Part shown: positions 1-17,530 of the stretch, piece by piece
How the letters are laid out: the number at the start of each line of letters is the position of its first letter
How positions within the stretch are numbered: position 1 is the stretch's first letter
NCBI GenBank assembly: GCA_037178855.1
Contig: JASJZC010000006.1
Coordinates: 4,030,001-4,094,000, forward strand
Source of the DNA: Oscheius sp. JU75
Lineage: Eukaryota > Nematoda > Chromadorea > Rhabditida > Rhabditidae
DNA: 64,000 nucleotides
Direction of reading: 5' to 3'
The notes under the pieces: generated by a model
Told to the model about the DNA's origin: nothing
What the model saw: only the letters and a program-made list of their open reading frames with translations
Databases searched by the model: none
Made by a program: the position numbers and the translations under genes

Positions 1-49
1 TTCACAGGGCAGTGAGAAAAAGACAAGATCAGAAAGAGTATTAGAGGGT

Positions 50-1271
50 TCAGAGCATTTCTCTGCTGTCCGTGGAGGCCGGTCTCTCGTAGGTAATCTC
101 CTGTTTGAAGCTCTCCTCGACAGTTTCATGCACTCCGTGTCGAACAATACTGCCTCCGTCGCTAGAGACTGACACCCGTCGATCGTCGTACAGTCCATAT
201 CGAGCACGGGGATCTGACTCAGAGTTAGACACTCTCGGAACAGTTAGACCTACCATAACGGGTCATATCCCTCACATCTCGGACTGCATCTCGAGCAGCG
301 TCTCTCGTGGCATAGCGGTCCCGCGATCCTCCACTGTGTGAGTAAGTTCTGTTACCGTAACCTCCGTACAGGTTATCGGGAGTACTGTAAGGATCCTGTT
401 CGAGGTAGCGCTGCAGCTGACGAGCATCGCGATTGGCACCATCACGCGAGTTCTGATCAGAGACAAGAGTCGTGTATTTGGTATCGGAAAAGTCTAAAAG
501 GGGATGTTAAAGATAGAAAGTCATGCGTAGAGGAGGAAATCACTGCAAACTCATGGGAACTTACCCTTCTTCGGTTTGGGCTTTCTCCTCTTGGCACAGA
601 GATATGCCAAGGTTCCGAGAATACAGGCCAGGAGCATGAGGGAAAGAATCACAAACAGAATAATCAGCCTGGAGGTACTGTTGGAAATGAATGGAAGAAT
701 CTTACCAGAGAGGAATGACGGCGTCTTCTGGAGTGCAGCATGTTCGGCCACAGCATTCGACACCGACGTCGCATCTGAAAGAGCTCATTTGGAGAGAATC
801 TTTTAGTGTGATACACTCTGAACATTTCTTTAGTGTGGTACACTCTGACCAATTGTATTCTTGATAACCTATGTCCGCATTTGCTCTCTGTAGTGATTGA
901 ACTTCGAGATTGACCTGTGATCGAACTTCTGGACAGGACTGGTCATTCCGTTTTTGCAGTGTCACAGATAGTAAAGCGATCTTTGTGTTCAATTGCCATT
1001 TTCTTTCTTTGCCCTTCTTGAAAACGATCAGTCGACTAGTCCGAGCTCAATGATTTGGTGCTTTTTGCTGTCTAGCTGTTTTTCTCGACCTTTACTCTTG
1101 GTATTACGTTTACAATGTTGTCTGAATTACCTGAATTCGTAGCGTTCATTCCGACCCTCGACTCCTCCTTCCTCAAAGACACATTCTCTGAAAGCCTTCT
1201 CGTAGCCTTGGTAGAGAATACCAGAGCTCTTTCCCTGAATTTGGATCTCCTTCGGGTCCGTTAGCACCATA
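50..1271 (-). CDS. CX-module single-pass membrane protein (5' end not found)
   Basis: Exons read on the minus strand join in frame. The first visible exon (about 1271-1130, after a TTTGCAG acceptor) carries YQGYEKAFRECVF and ends RYEFR. An intron of about 350 nt leads to CDVGVECCGRTCC, the hallmark end of the nematode CX module. A 28-nt intron then leads to a strong transmembrane helix (LIILFVILSLMLLACILG) followed by a KRRKPKPKK stop-transfer. The cytoplasmic tail is Arg/Asp/Tyr rich (RDGANRDARQ, RDAARDAVRD) and ends at a TGA at 50-52. Topology is therefore type I, with the CX module outside. CX modules are known from nematode surface proteins of unknown role. The signal-peptide exon should lie upstream of 1271 but I could not identify it. 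The family call is firm; function is unknown. Confidence 0.8.
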
Positions 1272-3081
1272 CCCTGCAAATGATCAAACTTGTTGCAAAA
1301 AGAAGAAGGTTCTCGGAGACAAAAAGCCGCGCGACAACGAGAAATGGGTTAAAAGAGATCCGAAGAGGAGTTAGTAGACCGTGTGTAAATTGCCCTGATC
1401 GATCTTCAGAAGGGGAAAAAAGAGAGGACAGGGTGTGGTCCAGCAGCGACCCCGAGAGACAACCGGGCGTGGCTCCCTTTAACTGATAGCCTCTATATGA
1501 TTTGTATTTATTGCGGTGCGCCAATACATACTGGGCTGTCTAATTACTCACACTCTTTCGGCTACTATAAGTCGAGTTTGAATACAAACAGGGAGAATTG
1601 GGTGATTTCTGATGACCAACGAAGGTCTCAATTACTCTGCTAGGAAAGACCGAAAATAGGAAATAGAAAGAGAAGGTTGTTGTTGAGAGAAAGCAACGGT
1701 CGGACCGGAAACAAGAGGATGATTGTAACAATAAGAAGAGAGTCTTTCAACTGAGACTAAGGGCTGGGCACGTGAAACCTAACACGCCCACTGTAAACAG
1801 CCTCTTACTATAATTTTTATTAGGTTTCCAATTTGAACTTTGAATCAACACTGGACAGCAAGTATAGGTAAGGAACAGGCGTCGTCTAGTGACAGACTCA
1901 AAGGACCTAAACCCTTTTCAAAACCGTATGAATCATGAAAACAAATTGCGCGAAATGGGAAATACCAATGCGGTAAAGGAAGCGGTAATCTGGCAGCCAA
2001 ATAGGGGGAGGCTGGGAGGCCACACCCAGGAAAAACCTGTCGTATTGGTCTTAAGAACTGAGTGGACCATATTTTCGGGGTCTTGGGTAGAGGTTGGAGA
2101 GTTTTACTGGGCTCGGAAAAAGTGTCAGGAGCTGGAATTTGAACAATTGGCTGTAATTGGCTTAGATACCTAAGAGCTTCGCAAACATGACACATAGGGA
2201 TTTTACGGAAAAAAAATAAGCAAGTGTTATAGAGACTCCCAGTGTAAGGAAGGTACAATAACAATGCTTTCTCCGATGAAACAGTAAAAGTGAATTCGCA
2301 GCTATTCACTTCTCTATAGACAAACTGTACAGCATCTCGAAAGGAAATGTTTCGACGACAACAAACAGTAAGAAAAGAGACAGTGAATAAGGGCGGAACA
2401 GTCTTTGGAAAAAGGACCGTCTCCTTAGGAATCAAGAAAATCGATGAGGAAAGGCTTGAAAATGCTCTGGAGGAGTACAAATAAAGTTGCACTCTCACCC
2501 CCGCAGAGAAGGGAAAACTAAAGTGGCTGTGCGGCGCGCGCTGCCAGCTTAGAGCATGTGCAACATAAGATCAAGAAAAGCAATCGTCTTGTTTACAAAA
2601 ATGATAGGAGACGGTACGAAGATGAAATGTTTTGTGTTGCGCGAGCGAGGAGAATGGCGGTCGGTGCCGTGAACCGTTGAACCGGTTCAAATAGACATTT
2701 AGATTGATTAGGAACAGGAACAGCAGAAAGCTTTTACACGAGAGAGAGGGAAACATTGAAAAGGAGGGAAGAATTATTAGACTGCCGACTGGCGGCAGCA
2801 GAGAGTTTGCTGTTTGCCGAAGGAGCATGAGAGACTGCGCAACCGGAGGCAGAGAATGTGCCCGAGAAACAGTGAAACAACTCTTCATTAACTATCAGAC
2901 AGTGAGAGAAAAGCTATATTTTGGACCCGGATTTGTACAAGAAAAGAGAGGCACCGTACAATAAGAACATGAGCGCTAATCCGCGCAATACCCGCGAGAC
3001 AATGAACGGTCATTAAAGAGAGGACTGGGGAGAAGAAGATCAGGGCTTGAAAGTGAATGGGAGATAGTGAGGAGAGAGTGA
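1272..3081. other. Non-coding gap between two Cys-rich genes
   Basis: I see no supported gene. The plus strand is rich in A and G, so long open frames appear on the minus strand (for example 1845-2498), but they have no recognisable motif or splice structure. The missing 5' exon of the CX-module gene may lie here. Confidence 0.5.
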
Positions 3082-4058
3082 CTAGTCCTTCCAGAAGTAG
3101 GCTACGGCTGCGGCGAAGAAGGTTGTCATCGAGGAGTACCACGACGAAGCTCCGTTGCATCTGAAAATTTTATTGTTTACGGGAGAACATGTCTTTCGAA
3201 GTTTGGAGAGTTCAGTTCGGTAACAGGACGATACTTTCCACTCGCCTACCAGGAACTTCAAGTTTCCAATAGCCACTCGGTACTTTGATAATACAGAGGA
3301 CTCCTTTTTAAGTTGAAGTATTAGTGTAACTGTATACTCTAATTGTCTCTCCAAAAAAAAGTTTCGTATATTGTTACAGTAATTAAATGTTAGGAAGTAC
3401 CAACTTCGTCGAAATAAGGTACCATGTTCCAGCTTAGCGATATCTTGCAAAGTTACAGTCGTGGGTTTTTCTAATCGCTCACTAGACTGGAACAGACTTC
3501 CGAAAACTGTGGCGTACTGACAGACTTGTGATATATTTGGTACTCCCACTGTTCGAATATCTACGGGAAGTTTGGGCAGGGTGTTCAAGAGGATAACTTC
3601 AAGACAATATAGTGAGACAATCTTGTTTGGAATGAGCTCCTTGCGAACCATCCAAATCCAGAAAAAGGACTGTACTCACCTGTCACTCTGGCAGATACAG
3701 AAGTTCTCAGTGTAGGGTGTCCCTCCAGGAAATGTGGCTGGTCTTGATGTACATTGCCCCACCTGAAGAGGACTTTTAGTCAGAACAATCTATTGATTAC
3801 CTTTGACAGTTCGTCCTTTCTCATCAGACAGCCTCTCTTGACAATATTCTGATCAGCATCCTCGGAAATAAACTCTGTCTTGTAGCAGTACAATCCCCGA
3901 CAAGTTTCTCCACAATTTGTATTGTTGGCTGTGCATTTGAAGCATTCCACCAGTCCTAAAATATCTATTTTCCAATGACAAGAATTCTCACCTGATAGCT
4001 GTGCCTCAACTCTCAGTGCTAGAAAGAAGCAGAAGAAGAGAATGAGTACTGTCCGCAT
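3082..4058 (-). CDS. Secreted, probably GPI-anchored ET/Ly6-type Cys-rich protein
   Basis: Four or more exons join in frame to give about 127 residues. It starts with a signal peptide (MRTVLILFFCFFLALRVEA). The Cys-rich body reads ECFKCTANNTNCGETC, then CRGLYCYK, VKRGC and finally FCICQSDRCN. The closing CxCxxDxCN and the CRGxYC/VxxGC spacing match the nematode ET module, a Ly6-like three-finger fold. The last exon encodes a small-residue cleavage site (NGASS) and a short hydrophobic C-terminus (MTTFFAAAVAYFW), as expected for a GPI signal. Introns are 36-40 nt except the last, about 500 nt. The stop is at 3082-3084. Such proteins sit on the cell surface; the ligand is unknown. The domain call is good; the GPI anchor is inferred. 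Confidence 0.78.
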
Positions 4059-6060
4059 GTTTTCTGGAAAAAAATAATAGTCCCAAACTGGACAGAGAGG
4101 AAAGAAAAAGAGACTGAGAAATTGGTACATGTGGACATTTGAATCAATGGGCAAATATTGTGGAAGAAGAGAGGGCATCCGATGGGTGACAGGCGGGTTA
4201 TGACTCACATACAAACATAAGCGGTGGCGGACGAGTGTCGCTCAAATCCGGAAACTAATAGCATTGTCACACTACTTTTTTATTCAGATTTGGTGGCAGA
4301 GGAGGTTGAGAGATAAAGCCATTTGGTACTAGGTGATTTTATAGCAGTCAGCTGGATGACTGGCAAGAGAAGTGAGAGCTCAGATCGGGCGGATTTGAAT
4401 AGTAGTTGGCACATAAGGAATTAACAGTCCACAGCATAGATAATTTTAGAAGCTGATTCTTTAGTACATGGAGAGCAAAGCCTCTGTGCTTGCTCTCCAA
4501 GAGTTGTTAGACAATGACCGAACTTGACAGACTGAAACCTTTGAGGACCTGCTGACTATTGTGAAGCTAAGGATGAAATGAAGTAGGGACTGGTAGCAAT
4601 CTTTGAGAGTCAGCGAGAGAAAAGTGAGAAAAAGAGGTGGGAGTAGTTTTAGCATGACAATTAACCCTACTTCCAAGGAAAAGAGGATCACGAAAGTGAA
4701 AAGGTAGAGCATCAGGGATTTTTCCTACAGAGGACAAAATCCGAGGCCAAAGTTAGTAGAAAAATGTCGGAAACATACCCACAAACAGACGTTCAAGGAC
4801 GATCATATGGAGGGATAATATAGCTGCGCGGTCGGCCCGACCAGTGACTCATTTTCCCGGCACAGCAGAGCTATATGGCAATGTTCGCCCATGGAAACAA
4901 CTATGGAAAGATAGCAACACGTAATCAGAGAGTGTCAGCATGCGCAACATATGAATCAGTTAGGGAGGAGTCGCAATGGAATGGAATGACCACACACCGT
5001 TTCGAAAAATCGACAAGAAATTGGAGGAAGAGCAATTGTTTGAACTGTCTCTCGGCGGTGGCTTTTATCTACTCGCAAACATCGTTGCTAAGGTTATTTT
5101 TAACGGCTGTTACGCAATTACGGCGATGGGAACTGGGCAGTTTGTTGGGGAGGTATGTTCCGGGAGTGGTACTGACCAAAGACTAAATACTGGGCAGGTT
5201 CAGAACAAGAAATAAGTAAACAGACACTCTCTGAATGGGAGAGTACATGACTAGAGGAAAAGAAGACCTTCTCTGGGTAAGATGTTTGGAAAGCTGGTAA
5301 ATTTCATACGGTAATCAAATAGCTTCTGGATTCAGGGAGATAAATTTGGATAAAAACTGGTCGATTATGTACCGGGAACGAAAAGTTCTTCTAGAAATAG
5401 GGCAGAACTGCACAAATAACCAATTGTTTGGGAACAACGTGAGATTGAGACGTCTCGGATGAGACTATTTGCCTGTTACAGGCTACGCAGAATTTCAAAC
5501 GCCCTCATAGATATGCAGGATGGCACGCGGTTCTGTGAATCACACGGGTGTCTATCCCTTATCAAATTCCAAAGAGAAACTGTATCAAAAAGAAAGAGGG
5601 AGAATACTAGAAGAGAGTCTACCACCCTACCCATAACCTGTTTACGAGGCTCGGCGACCACATTCCTCAAATGGTCGTTGTCGACGATTAGGAAAAACAC
5701 ACGAAATCTGTTGTATAAAGTGACGGACATTCATTGACGAAAAGTATGTGATAGTGAGATAAGAATGACGTTTTTTGGAGGAATCTGGGAGATAAGAAAA
5801 GAAGAGGGTAGACGAAGGGGGACAGTGTTGATCTGTCTCTCGTCCCTTATGTGTCGGTCAGAGCAAACAGAAGGTGACCCACCCCCTCGACAGTTCCTTC
5901 TGTTACGAAAGGACAGATTCCAGTACCTCCCTGTACCCCGCCCCTCTTGTACTCACTCTCTACCGGTTCCTGTTCATTTACTAATGACGTGATAAGGAGA
6001 CTATTTCTCCGAGTTTTGACAGCTTGCGCAACATCTTTGCACTAATTGGAGGGGTATTGT
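4059..6060. other. Intergenic region, no gene seen
   Basis: About 2 kb without a supported gene. Short open frames occur on both strands but lack motifs, splice signals with matching frames, or signal peptides. Confidence 0.5.
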
Positions 6061-6205
6061 TAACAGGATAAGACGAAGATGATCATGTGAGATAGGCTGA
6101 CTATTCAGAGGAGCTGAATCATTCTGTTGACTATTAAGTTTCCAAACCGACGGTATAAATACCCGAGTCGTTCTCAGCGGGGGAGAAATCATAGAGGCAA
6201 ATGGG
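6060..6205 (+). promoter_or_regulatory. TATA-box promoter-like block, copy A
   Basis: A TATAAA at 6154-6159 lies in a block that recurs about 370 bp downstream. Shared features in order are GACGAAGATGA, a GACTATTAA-like stretch, GACGGTATAAAT, then CGAGTC and TTCTCA-CGGGG-GAGA-ATCAT. The conserved stretch just downstream of the TATA box is where an initiator would be. An ATG at 6264, followed by a short open stretch and a GTGAGT donor, could be the start of a first exon, but I could not follow it further. Confidence 0.5.
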
Positions 6206-6424
6206 CTAGATGCTAGTCTGTGGTTCTGTCCTTCTTTTTTTGAAACTTTAAGCCAGATCTGACATGCCAAAAGCTATCAATCTACGTGAGTGACAGACAG
6301 AACTATACAAATACACTTTGGTAGGATGGGTATTGGAACTGCCATGTTTGTTCTACACCGAGAGTTACAGAGGAAACCGTCGAAGATATCCGGTCAATGT
6401 TATTGGTAACCAGTCAAAACTAAC

Positions 6425-6575
6425 TATGCGGCCTGAAGACGAAGATGACAATCGGAGATAAATTGACTGCTTCCACCAGAATGAATTACAATGTTGGCTA
6501 CTAATTTTCTGCCAAAACAGACGGTATAAATGCTCGAGTCTTTCTCAACGGGGAGAGATCATTGACGTAAAGGTC
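6425..6575 (+). promoter_or_regulatory. TATA-box promoter-like block, copy B
   Basis: Diverged repeat of the block at 6060-6205, with TATAAA at 6525-6530 and the same downstream CGAGTC and TCTCAACGGGG motifs. Similarity is strongest around the TATA box and weaker upstream, as expected if the core promoter is under selection. A candidate small gene begins 67 bp after the TATA box. Confidence 0.5.
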
Positions 6576-6596
6576 CACTGACTCAACGTCCTCCTC

Positions 6597-6793
6597 ATGT
6601 TTCAGCTCAAATTACGGGTCTCAGTCGGACCCGTGACGTTAAACGCCAAACTCGAAAGCTCGGAAAGTGAAACAGGTAGATTTTGAAGAAAGAGGAAAGA
6701 AAAGTTTACCGCGACTTGTCCGTGCAGTTCGGCGGTAACCTTGAAAAGGGGTCGAGTGAGTGCGCTAGCAGCCAATTGCCGATCAAAGCATGA
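6597..6793 (+). CDS. Candidate small protein downstream of promoter copy B
   Basis: ATG at 6597 opens a frame beginning MFQLKLRVSVGP. A 29-nt GT-AG intron (after SESET) would join it in phase to YRDLSVQFGGNLEKG and a TGA at 6791-6793, giving roughly 55 residues. The tiny intron fits others in this window. There is no signal peptide and no family I recognise. Support comes only from the promoter-like block upstream and an in-phase splice, so this is tentative. Confidence 0.28.
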
Positions 6794-6858
6794 ACGGAAT
6801 CCCTGGTTCGACAAAATTCCAAAACTTTACATCTTTTTTTTTCTCTCGGATATACAGG

Positions 6859-7873
6859 TTAAGCATTGAGGTTCGCATCGGGCTGATGATCGGGTTCAGC
6901 TTTCTGGAAAGCATCGATCTTCGATAGCTCGTCGTTGATCTTGACCAGGAGAGGGAACTGGTTGATGTCCACGTTGAATCTGAGCCAGAATTGAAAAATA
7001 AAGGAGAAAAGATACCTCTTGGCATTGTAGAGTATCGAAGGGATGCAGAGATCGGCTATGGTCACCTCATCTCCAACACAGTACTTCCCAGCAGTCTTCG
7101 AAACCAAAGCCTCTAGATCACGAAGTCCATCGACCAACCAATGATTAGCCCACTTGGCTCCTTTTCCAGCCTCCTCAGCATTCAGAACTTTCAGAATTCG
7201 GAGGTTTTGGAGAGGCTGGATACCGGCAGCGACCTGAGGAAACTATTTTCGACTCAACTACCTGACCAACCTGAAGAGCGATGGCACGAGCTTGAGCTCT
7301 CTTGATGGCACATTTCGGGAGTAGAGGAACCCCTCCAGGATAGGCCTCTTCGAGGAACTCGATGATGGCCAGACTCTCTCCAATGGCTTCATCTCCGACG
7401 ACCAGAGCAGGGACTTTTTTTGCTGGGTTGGCCTTTACGAAATCGGGTTCGTTCTGAATATCAGTTCAGTTAGAGTGGATTGGTCAACTCACCATAGACT
7501 CTTGGGAGAGAAGGTTGACCGTCTTGTACTCATAGTCGATTCCCTTCAGATTCAGGGCTAAATTTAGATGCGAGAGCTCAGACCAAACTGTTCTTTTGAT
7601 ATCACCAAGCTCTCAATTTGTCTATCTGTTTCATATTCTTTTCTACCATTGCTGTCATTTCATCCTTGTAAGATTGTTCCGGCAGAAACAAATTTCTAGC
7701 AGGCTCCTACTCGAAATATGGTTGGTCATTGATATGGAAAGTTTGTCCGCTTTGGTTCGATATCATAGACAAATACACAAAAACAGTCAGCCAAATAGTC
7801 TAGATTACTCACCGATTCTGACTCTCCAGGAGCAGGAACTTCTCCAATAGGAATAGAGGATAGGCTTGACCAT
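6859..7873 (-). CDS. Maleylacetoacetate isomerase (zeta-class GST)
   Basis: Five exons (7873-7813, 7557-7493, 7453-7262, 7233-7016, 6979-6859) join exactly in frame to 218 residues, the family's usual length. The zeta-class active-site motif is present as SSCSWRVRIAL (usual SSCSxRVRIAL), followed by NLKGIDYEYKTVNL. The GST N-terminal domain shows ANPAKKVPAL and GESLAIIEFLEE. The C-terminal domain shows QVAAGIQPLQN and VGDEVTIADLC. The enzyme isomerises maleylacetoacetate to fumarylacetoacetate with glutathione, in cytosolic Tyr/Phe breakdown. Start chosen as MVKPILYSYW. It is the last gene of a close minus-strand run, 139 bp after the NPRL2 stop, which suggests it is a downstream operon gene. 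In C. elegans the orthologue is gst-42. Confidence 0.95.
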
Positions 7874-8012
7874 CTTCCAGTAAGAGTTACGTAAAGAAAG
7901 ACTCCCGAAACAAACAACTGATAGCGGGAATGGCAACGCGCGATAAGATACCAATCGATACGACCAAACAACAACTTCATTCAAACCATCAAATCACACA
8001 CAAAATCGATTG

Positions 8013-9906
8013 TTATTTGCTGATAAACTCGAACTTTCCACTCCATTTCAGTCTCTTCAGTCTGGAATTGCAAACTCAACTAGAAAGAGGGGGTACTTAC
8101 AGTTCATCCGGTTGAACACTGTAGAGAACTGCCAGATCTTCGAGAGCCTGGGTTCCGTCGCACAGAGAATGAATTCTGGTACTGAATAGAATAGTTCAAT
8201 ACGGGTAAAGGACTTCACTCACAACTCCTTTTTATTGTCCGGAGAGACAGTCGTGACCGGAAAGATGGACAGTTTCCTCAAGAACTTGTGGTACATCCCG
8301 TACTGTATCAGTCGTCTCTCGTCCACATGGTACTTGTTCGGATTCCACTGCTTACACCAGGTATCCATCGTCAGACCGCACTGAAAGCCATCTCGATTTG
8401 CTTATTGTAGTTTTCGTAGGCATTCAAACTCTTGCACTATCGTACTCTATCGAATTTGCGCGTCAAGTCGCATCATTCAAATATGTCCCGGTTAGCACCA
8501 CCCGGATATTTTTATTTTGCTACTATGAAGTCTTTAGTTGATTTTACATTACAGCGCTCATACTCACCGTCAGACTCATGTATAGTCGGAAAATATCACT
8601 GAACTTGGGAACTGGCTCCTCTTTCCCGTTCCCGAGACGTATCTTCACAAACTTCTGGCATTCTTCGATCCTGCACTTGTCCTCATAGAAATTGTGGAGT
8701 TTTTCCGTCGAGACATAGCAGTTCTGATAGAGGAAGAGCGGAACAAGACTGACACACTCGTAAAAGTAAAGGTTTCGGATACATCGAGCCACAAGATCTG
8801 CGTCTATCGAAACCTCGGCTGCTATTTCTTTCACACAACGGATTCCGTCGATTTTCGGGATGATCTGAACTGTTCGTTTTTTCTTTTTTTTTCTAGAGCT
8901 TACTTTCTGCGACAAGACATCCATCTTCTGAACAAGAGGCGAGTTTAGAGAGACGTCAGCAGCTCTGGTGAGCATCGGGACCATATAGGAGGCCACTTTC
9001 GGTGGTTCGACACCTCGATAAGATGGGACCAGAATCAGATAGATAGTTGTGAGGATCTGCCCCTCTTTGTCCTTTACCGGGAGGATGCATTCGCCTGAAA
9101 ATGCGTTTGTTCAGCAAAGTTCAAACTCCCGCCATTTGTTCTGGTTTTGGCGCCAGTTCAAACATATTTGCTCAAAATTGAGTCAATTTCCCTAATTTTC
9201 TGTCCATCCTGCCTTCCTACCTTTGCTATTGAGCTGGTCCAGAATCTGTGCCATGAGCTCGGGTAGTAGTTCCGAACATGTGCTGATAAATCTTCGTTGC
9301 TGCTCCAACTCGACGAGATATTCGGCCAGTTTTTGCACCAGAGGCTCGTACATACAGTCCACGTGGCTCGTCTTGGCCACGACGAAGCACATGTTGAAGC
9401 TGAAAGCACATCTCGTGTAGATTTCCGCTGAAGCTTCTGAAAATATTTTACTTGAAAAATGAAAGGGAAAACAGACCTAAACTCGTAGGATGACCCATAA
9501 TTTTGATATCACTAAAGTTGATTTTGACCAGACGATTGAGTAGTTCGGGTTTAGTTATAATTGAGCCCGAAACGGATTTAAAACGCTCCCGAAAGTTCTC
9601 CTTCGAGTAGATACTCTTGTCTTGAACATGCTCCGCACATTCCTAAGTAACTTTCGTCTATTTTGCACTATAAAAACCCACAATATACTGAAGCACAGGA
9701 CCTTCGTGAACATCGAAGGCGGCAAAGAAGATAGCTTCGACTTTCGGAATGTCTCCCAGTCGATATCTGCCGAATTTACCCTCTCTAAACTTCTATTTTC
9801 TTCTATTTTTGCTCTCAGCCTACCCATGAGAACTAATCGAACTAGAAGAAGAGGATGGAGTGATTGTGGGAGTAGGAGAAGCTGGTGAGGAAACCGACGG
9901 ATTCAT
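8013..9906 (-). CDS. nprl-2: NPRL2 homologue, GATOR1 complex subunit
   Basis: The start is ATG at 9904-9906, two bases after an AATTACAG acceptor. A Ser/Pro-rich leader leads into the longin-type domain (KVEAIFFAAF, GPVLQYI, ITKPELLNRLVKI). Next come MCFVVA, EPLVQKLAEYLVELE and the middle domain (VQIIPKIDGIRCVKEIAAE, CIRNLYFYECVSLV). The C-terminal part is HVDERRLIQYGMYHKFLRKL with CDGTQALEDLAVLYSV, all in the order of animal NPRL2. A GTAAGT donor overlapping an in-frame TAA allows a final exon ending KRLKWSGKFEFISK at 8013, which fits the family C-terminus better than stopping at 8097. GATOR1 is the Rag GTPase-activating complex that switches off TORC1 when amino acids are low. It lies 173 bp after PIGF and 139 bp before the isomerase gene. 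Confidence 0.92.
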
Positions 9907-10079
9907 TGCTGTAATTTATATGTTTTCGATAAAAAAAGCGTCATGTGTGTGGAATTTTTATTACTGCATTAAATGCGAAAAAAAAATATTAGAAAAGCTT
10001 GGGGGATTGGTCGCGCTTTAGGCATGAGATAGGGCTAAAAAGTGAACTGAACGGAGAACGACGAAAAAAATCTCACCAT

Positions 10080-10965
10080 TTATTGCTGTAGAGTCCATGG
10101 TTTCCTGGCTTTGTGGTAGATCGAAAAGCAGCCGGCGCCAATTAGACCAATGAGACAGCCAGCGACAGTGCCGACACAGTTAGGGAAGGAGTATTTCTGA
10201 AGTTTATCATTAAAAAGTGCATAACATACGAGCAAACCTGCCAGGGACGATCCCAATCCAACGGGATAACGAATCCGCTGATGTAACAGCCGAGGAGAGA
10301 TCCGAAGACGGCTCCAAGAGCCAGTTTCTCGACGAAATTGACGCAGGTGAACTTGGTCAGAAGGTCGAAGAGCTGGGTATCGTTTTTGTAGACAAAGACC
10401 AATGGCAACCCGACACAGAGAGTGAGGAGAAAGGAGAGAAGGGCGGTTGCCTGAAAAACGATAATAAGAAGAATTGGAAAATCGTATAACGTCATTCGCA
10501 ATTTAGGCTATCAAAAGGATGTTACTGTGAAAAGTGTAGCAAGTAAGAGGAGACAGTTTAGCTCGAGTTTCTGCCTCAAAAACGCAAGAAATTGAAAGAA
10601 CCAAGTCTTACGAGCTGGTACAAGAGTTTAATGCTTCGAATGAAACGTGAGAGTCCAAAACTGAAGATAACACGTTCTTTCTCTTGCTAAAAGGTTGCAA
10701 ACAGTTATAATTACATTATCACAAGGAGGGAAATAAGCAAACGCAGGTCAACGATGGTCTTACACTGACAAACATCGTATAATACCGAGATCTCTTTACA
10801 GTTACGGGAAAACCAGTGCGACGTTTGGGTTATAAAAGATGAGGCAGAATAAAAGAGAGGTACCTGAAAATCACTGGCAACGGGTGCTCCCAGAAGAACA
10901 GCCAGTACGTAGAAGGCAATGAACAACTTCAGTGGTCGCTTGATTACTTCGAGCGTGTTGAACAT
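10080..10965 (-). CDS. PIGF-like GPI-anchor biosynthesis protein
   Basis: Three exons. The first (MFNTLEVIKRPLKLF...GAPVASDFQ) holds one membrane helix. After an intron of about 400 nt comes ATALLSFLLTLCVGLPLVF, a second helix, and the family signature FVIPLDWDRPWQV. The last exon gives CVGTVAGCLIGLIGAG and a basic tail ending at TAA 10080-10082. PIGF partners PIGO/PIGG in adding ethanolamine phosphate to GPI in the ER. At about 165 residues it is shorter than human PIGF (about 219), lacking the first two membrane helices; either these are lost or an upstream exon was missed. It sits 176 bp after the RNA polymerase gene on the same strand, with acceptor-like CTCAG before the start. Confidence 0.87.
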
Positions 10966-11141
10966 TGATAACCCATAAAAGTCTGAGACCTTTGACTGAA
11001 TTGTATACCGACTTGCTACAAATAGCTATGTGATGGGATCAAATCATTCGAAATAGCCGAGAAAAAAAGTGGATAGAAGTTTATAACAGAAAAATCAACA
11101 AAACATGAGAACAAAAAAAAACCCGAAACATTTGAAATAAA

Positions 11142-16519
<5,378 letters not shown>

Positions 16520-17521
16520 CTTTTTATGAGGGTATACCTGAAAAATGGTACGTGAACTTGGTAAAATGGCGAGAGGAATCGAATATTAAGCAGAGTAAAA
16601 AGGCGAGGACAACGTGATAGACTTAATTGTTACTGGATCAGATGAGCAGCAGTTTGGTAAACAGAACAAGGATTAAAAGTAGAACAGAACAAGCTGGTCC
16701 CCACAGTTCACAAAATTCACACGATACCGTCGGATTGTGCAATTTGCGTGTGACAGAAAGTGAATACGTAGAGATTCAAATACTTAGCAAACTATTTCCA
16801 GCAGTTGGGAAAACGTAAGGAGAAACTGGAGAGATAAAACTCCGAAAAGATGAGCGAAATAGCACAAATAACCTCGACCAATCCGTCTTCTGGCTTCACA
16901 GACTGAACGTCTTCTAGCCTTGATGGACGGAGCTCTATATACATGTTTTTCAGTTTGCTTTGAACTATGCAAACAGCTAGAATAAGAAATCTCCGTCAGG
17001 CTCTCAGGTCGAATAGAAACCGCTGCAGACTAGGGGACAATAGATGAACATTAAGTGTTTGGATGTGGCTTTAAAATTTCAGAGAGCAATGTAATTTTGA
17101 TGGTAAGAGCCGATTCAAGATGTCGACAGTAGAGTGATGTTAAAAGCATATATCATAAATTCTGTAGGCAGTTCTATATAGCTGCGGTTTATTTTATTTT
17201 TTTTTGCAACGGCTGTATCTATGCTAACTGAGCAATTGTAAAACTGAATTTTGAAGACGGTTGTCTGCAAAAAGAGGAAAACAAGAAATAAAAAATGTCA
17301 GAAAGTTAGACTGTTTGAAAGTGCGCGCAATCGTATACAATAGGAATTTGATTACTCAGCCTACAAATAGGCAAACCGACCGGCTTAAAGATCGTCTTTG
17401 TCAATTTTTCTCACTACAAGACTTCCCCCGTATGCCGCTTTTACGGTGCTTCGTGCCTCTGGCATCCTTGAATTATCTCTTGCCGAGTATAACATACCAA
17501 ATGAACCGTTTTAATATTTCA
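16520..17521. other. Intergenic region between divergent genes
   Basis: Separates the minus-strand rpc-1 from the plus-strand SET gene, so both promoters should lie here. I see no gene and no clear TATA box placed for either start. Confidence 0.5.
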
Positions 17522-17530
17522 GGGTCGGCC
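17522..17530 (+). promoter_or_regulatory. Probable spliced-leader acceptor and 5' leader of the SET gene
   Basis: TTTAATATTTCAG ends at 17523 and is followed by GGTCGGCC and the start codon. There is no upstream exon in frame, which is the usual look of a nematode trans-splice site. Confidence 0.5.

Noticed and set aside
1845-2498. 217-codon open frame on the minus strand
   Set aside because: Rich in Phe, Leu, Ser and Pro with no motif, as expected from a purine-rich plus strand read on the other side. No splice or signal support.
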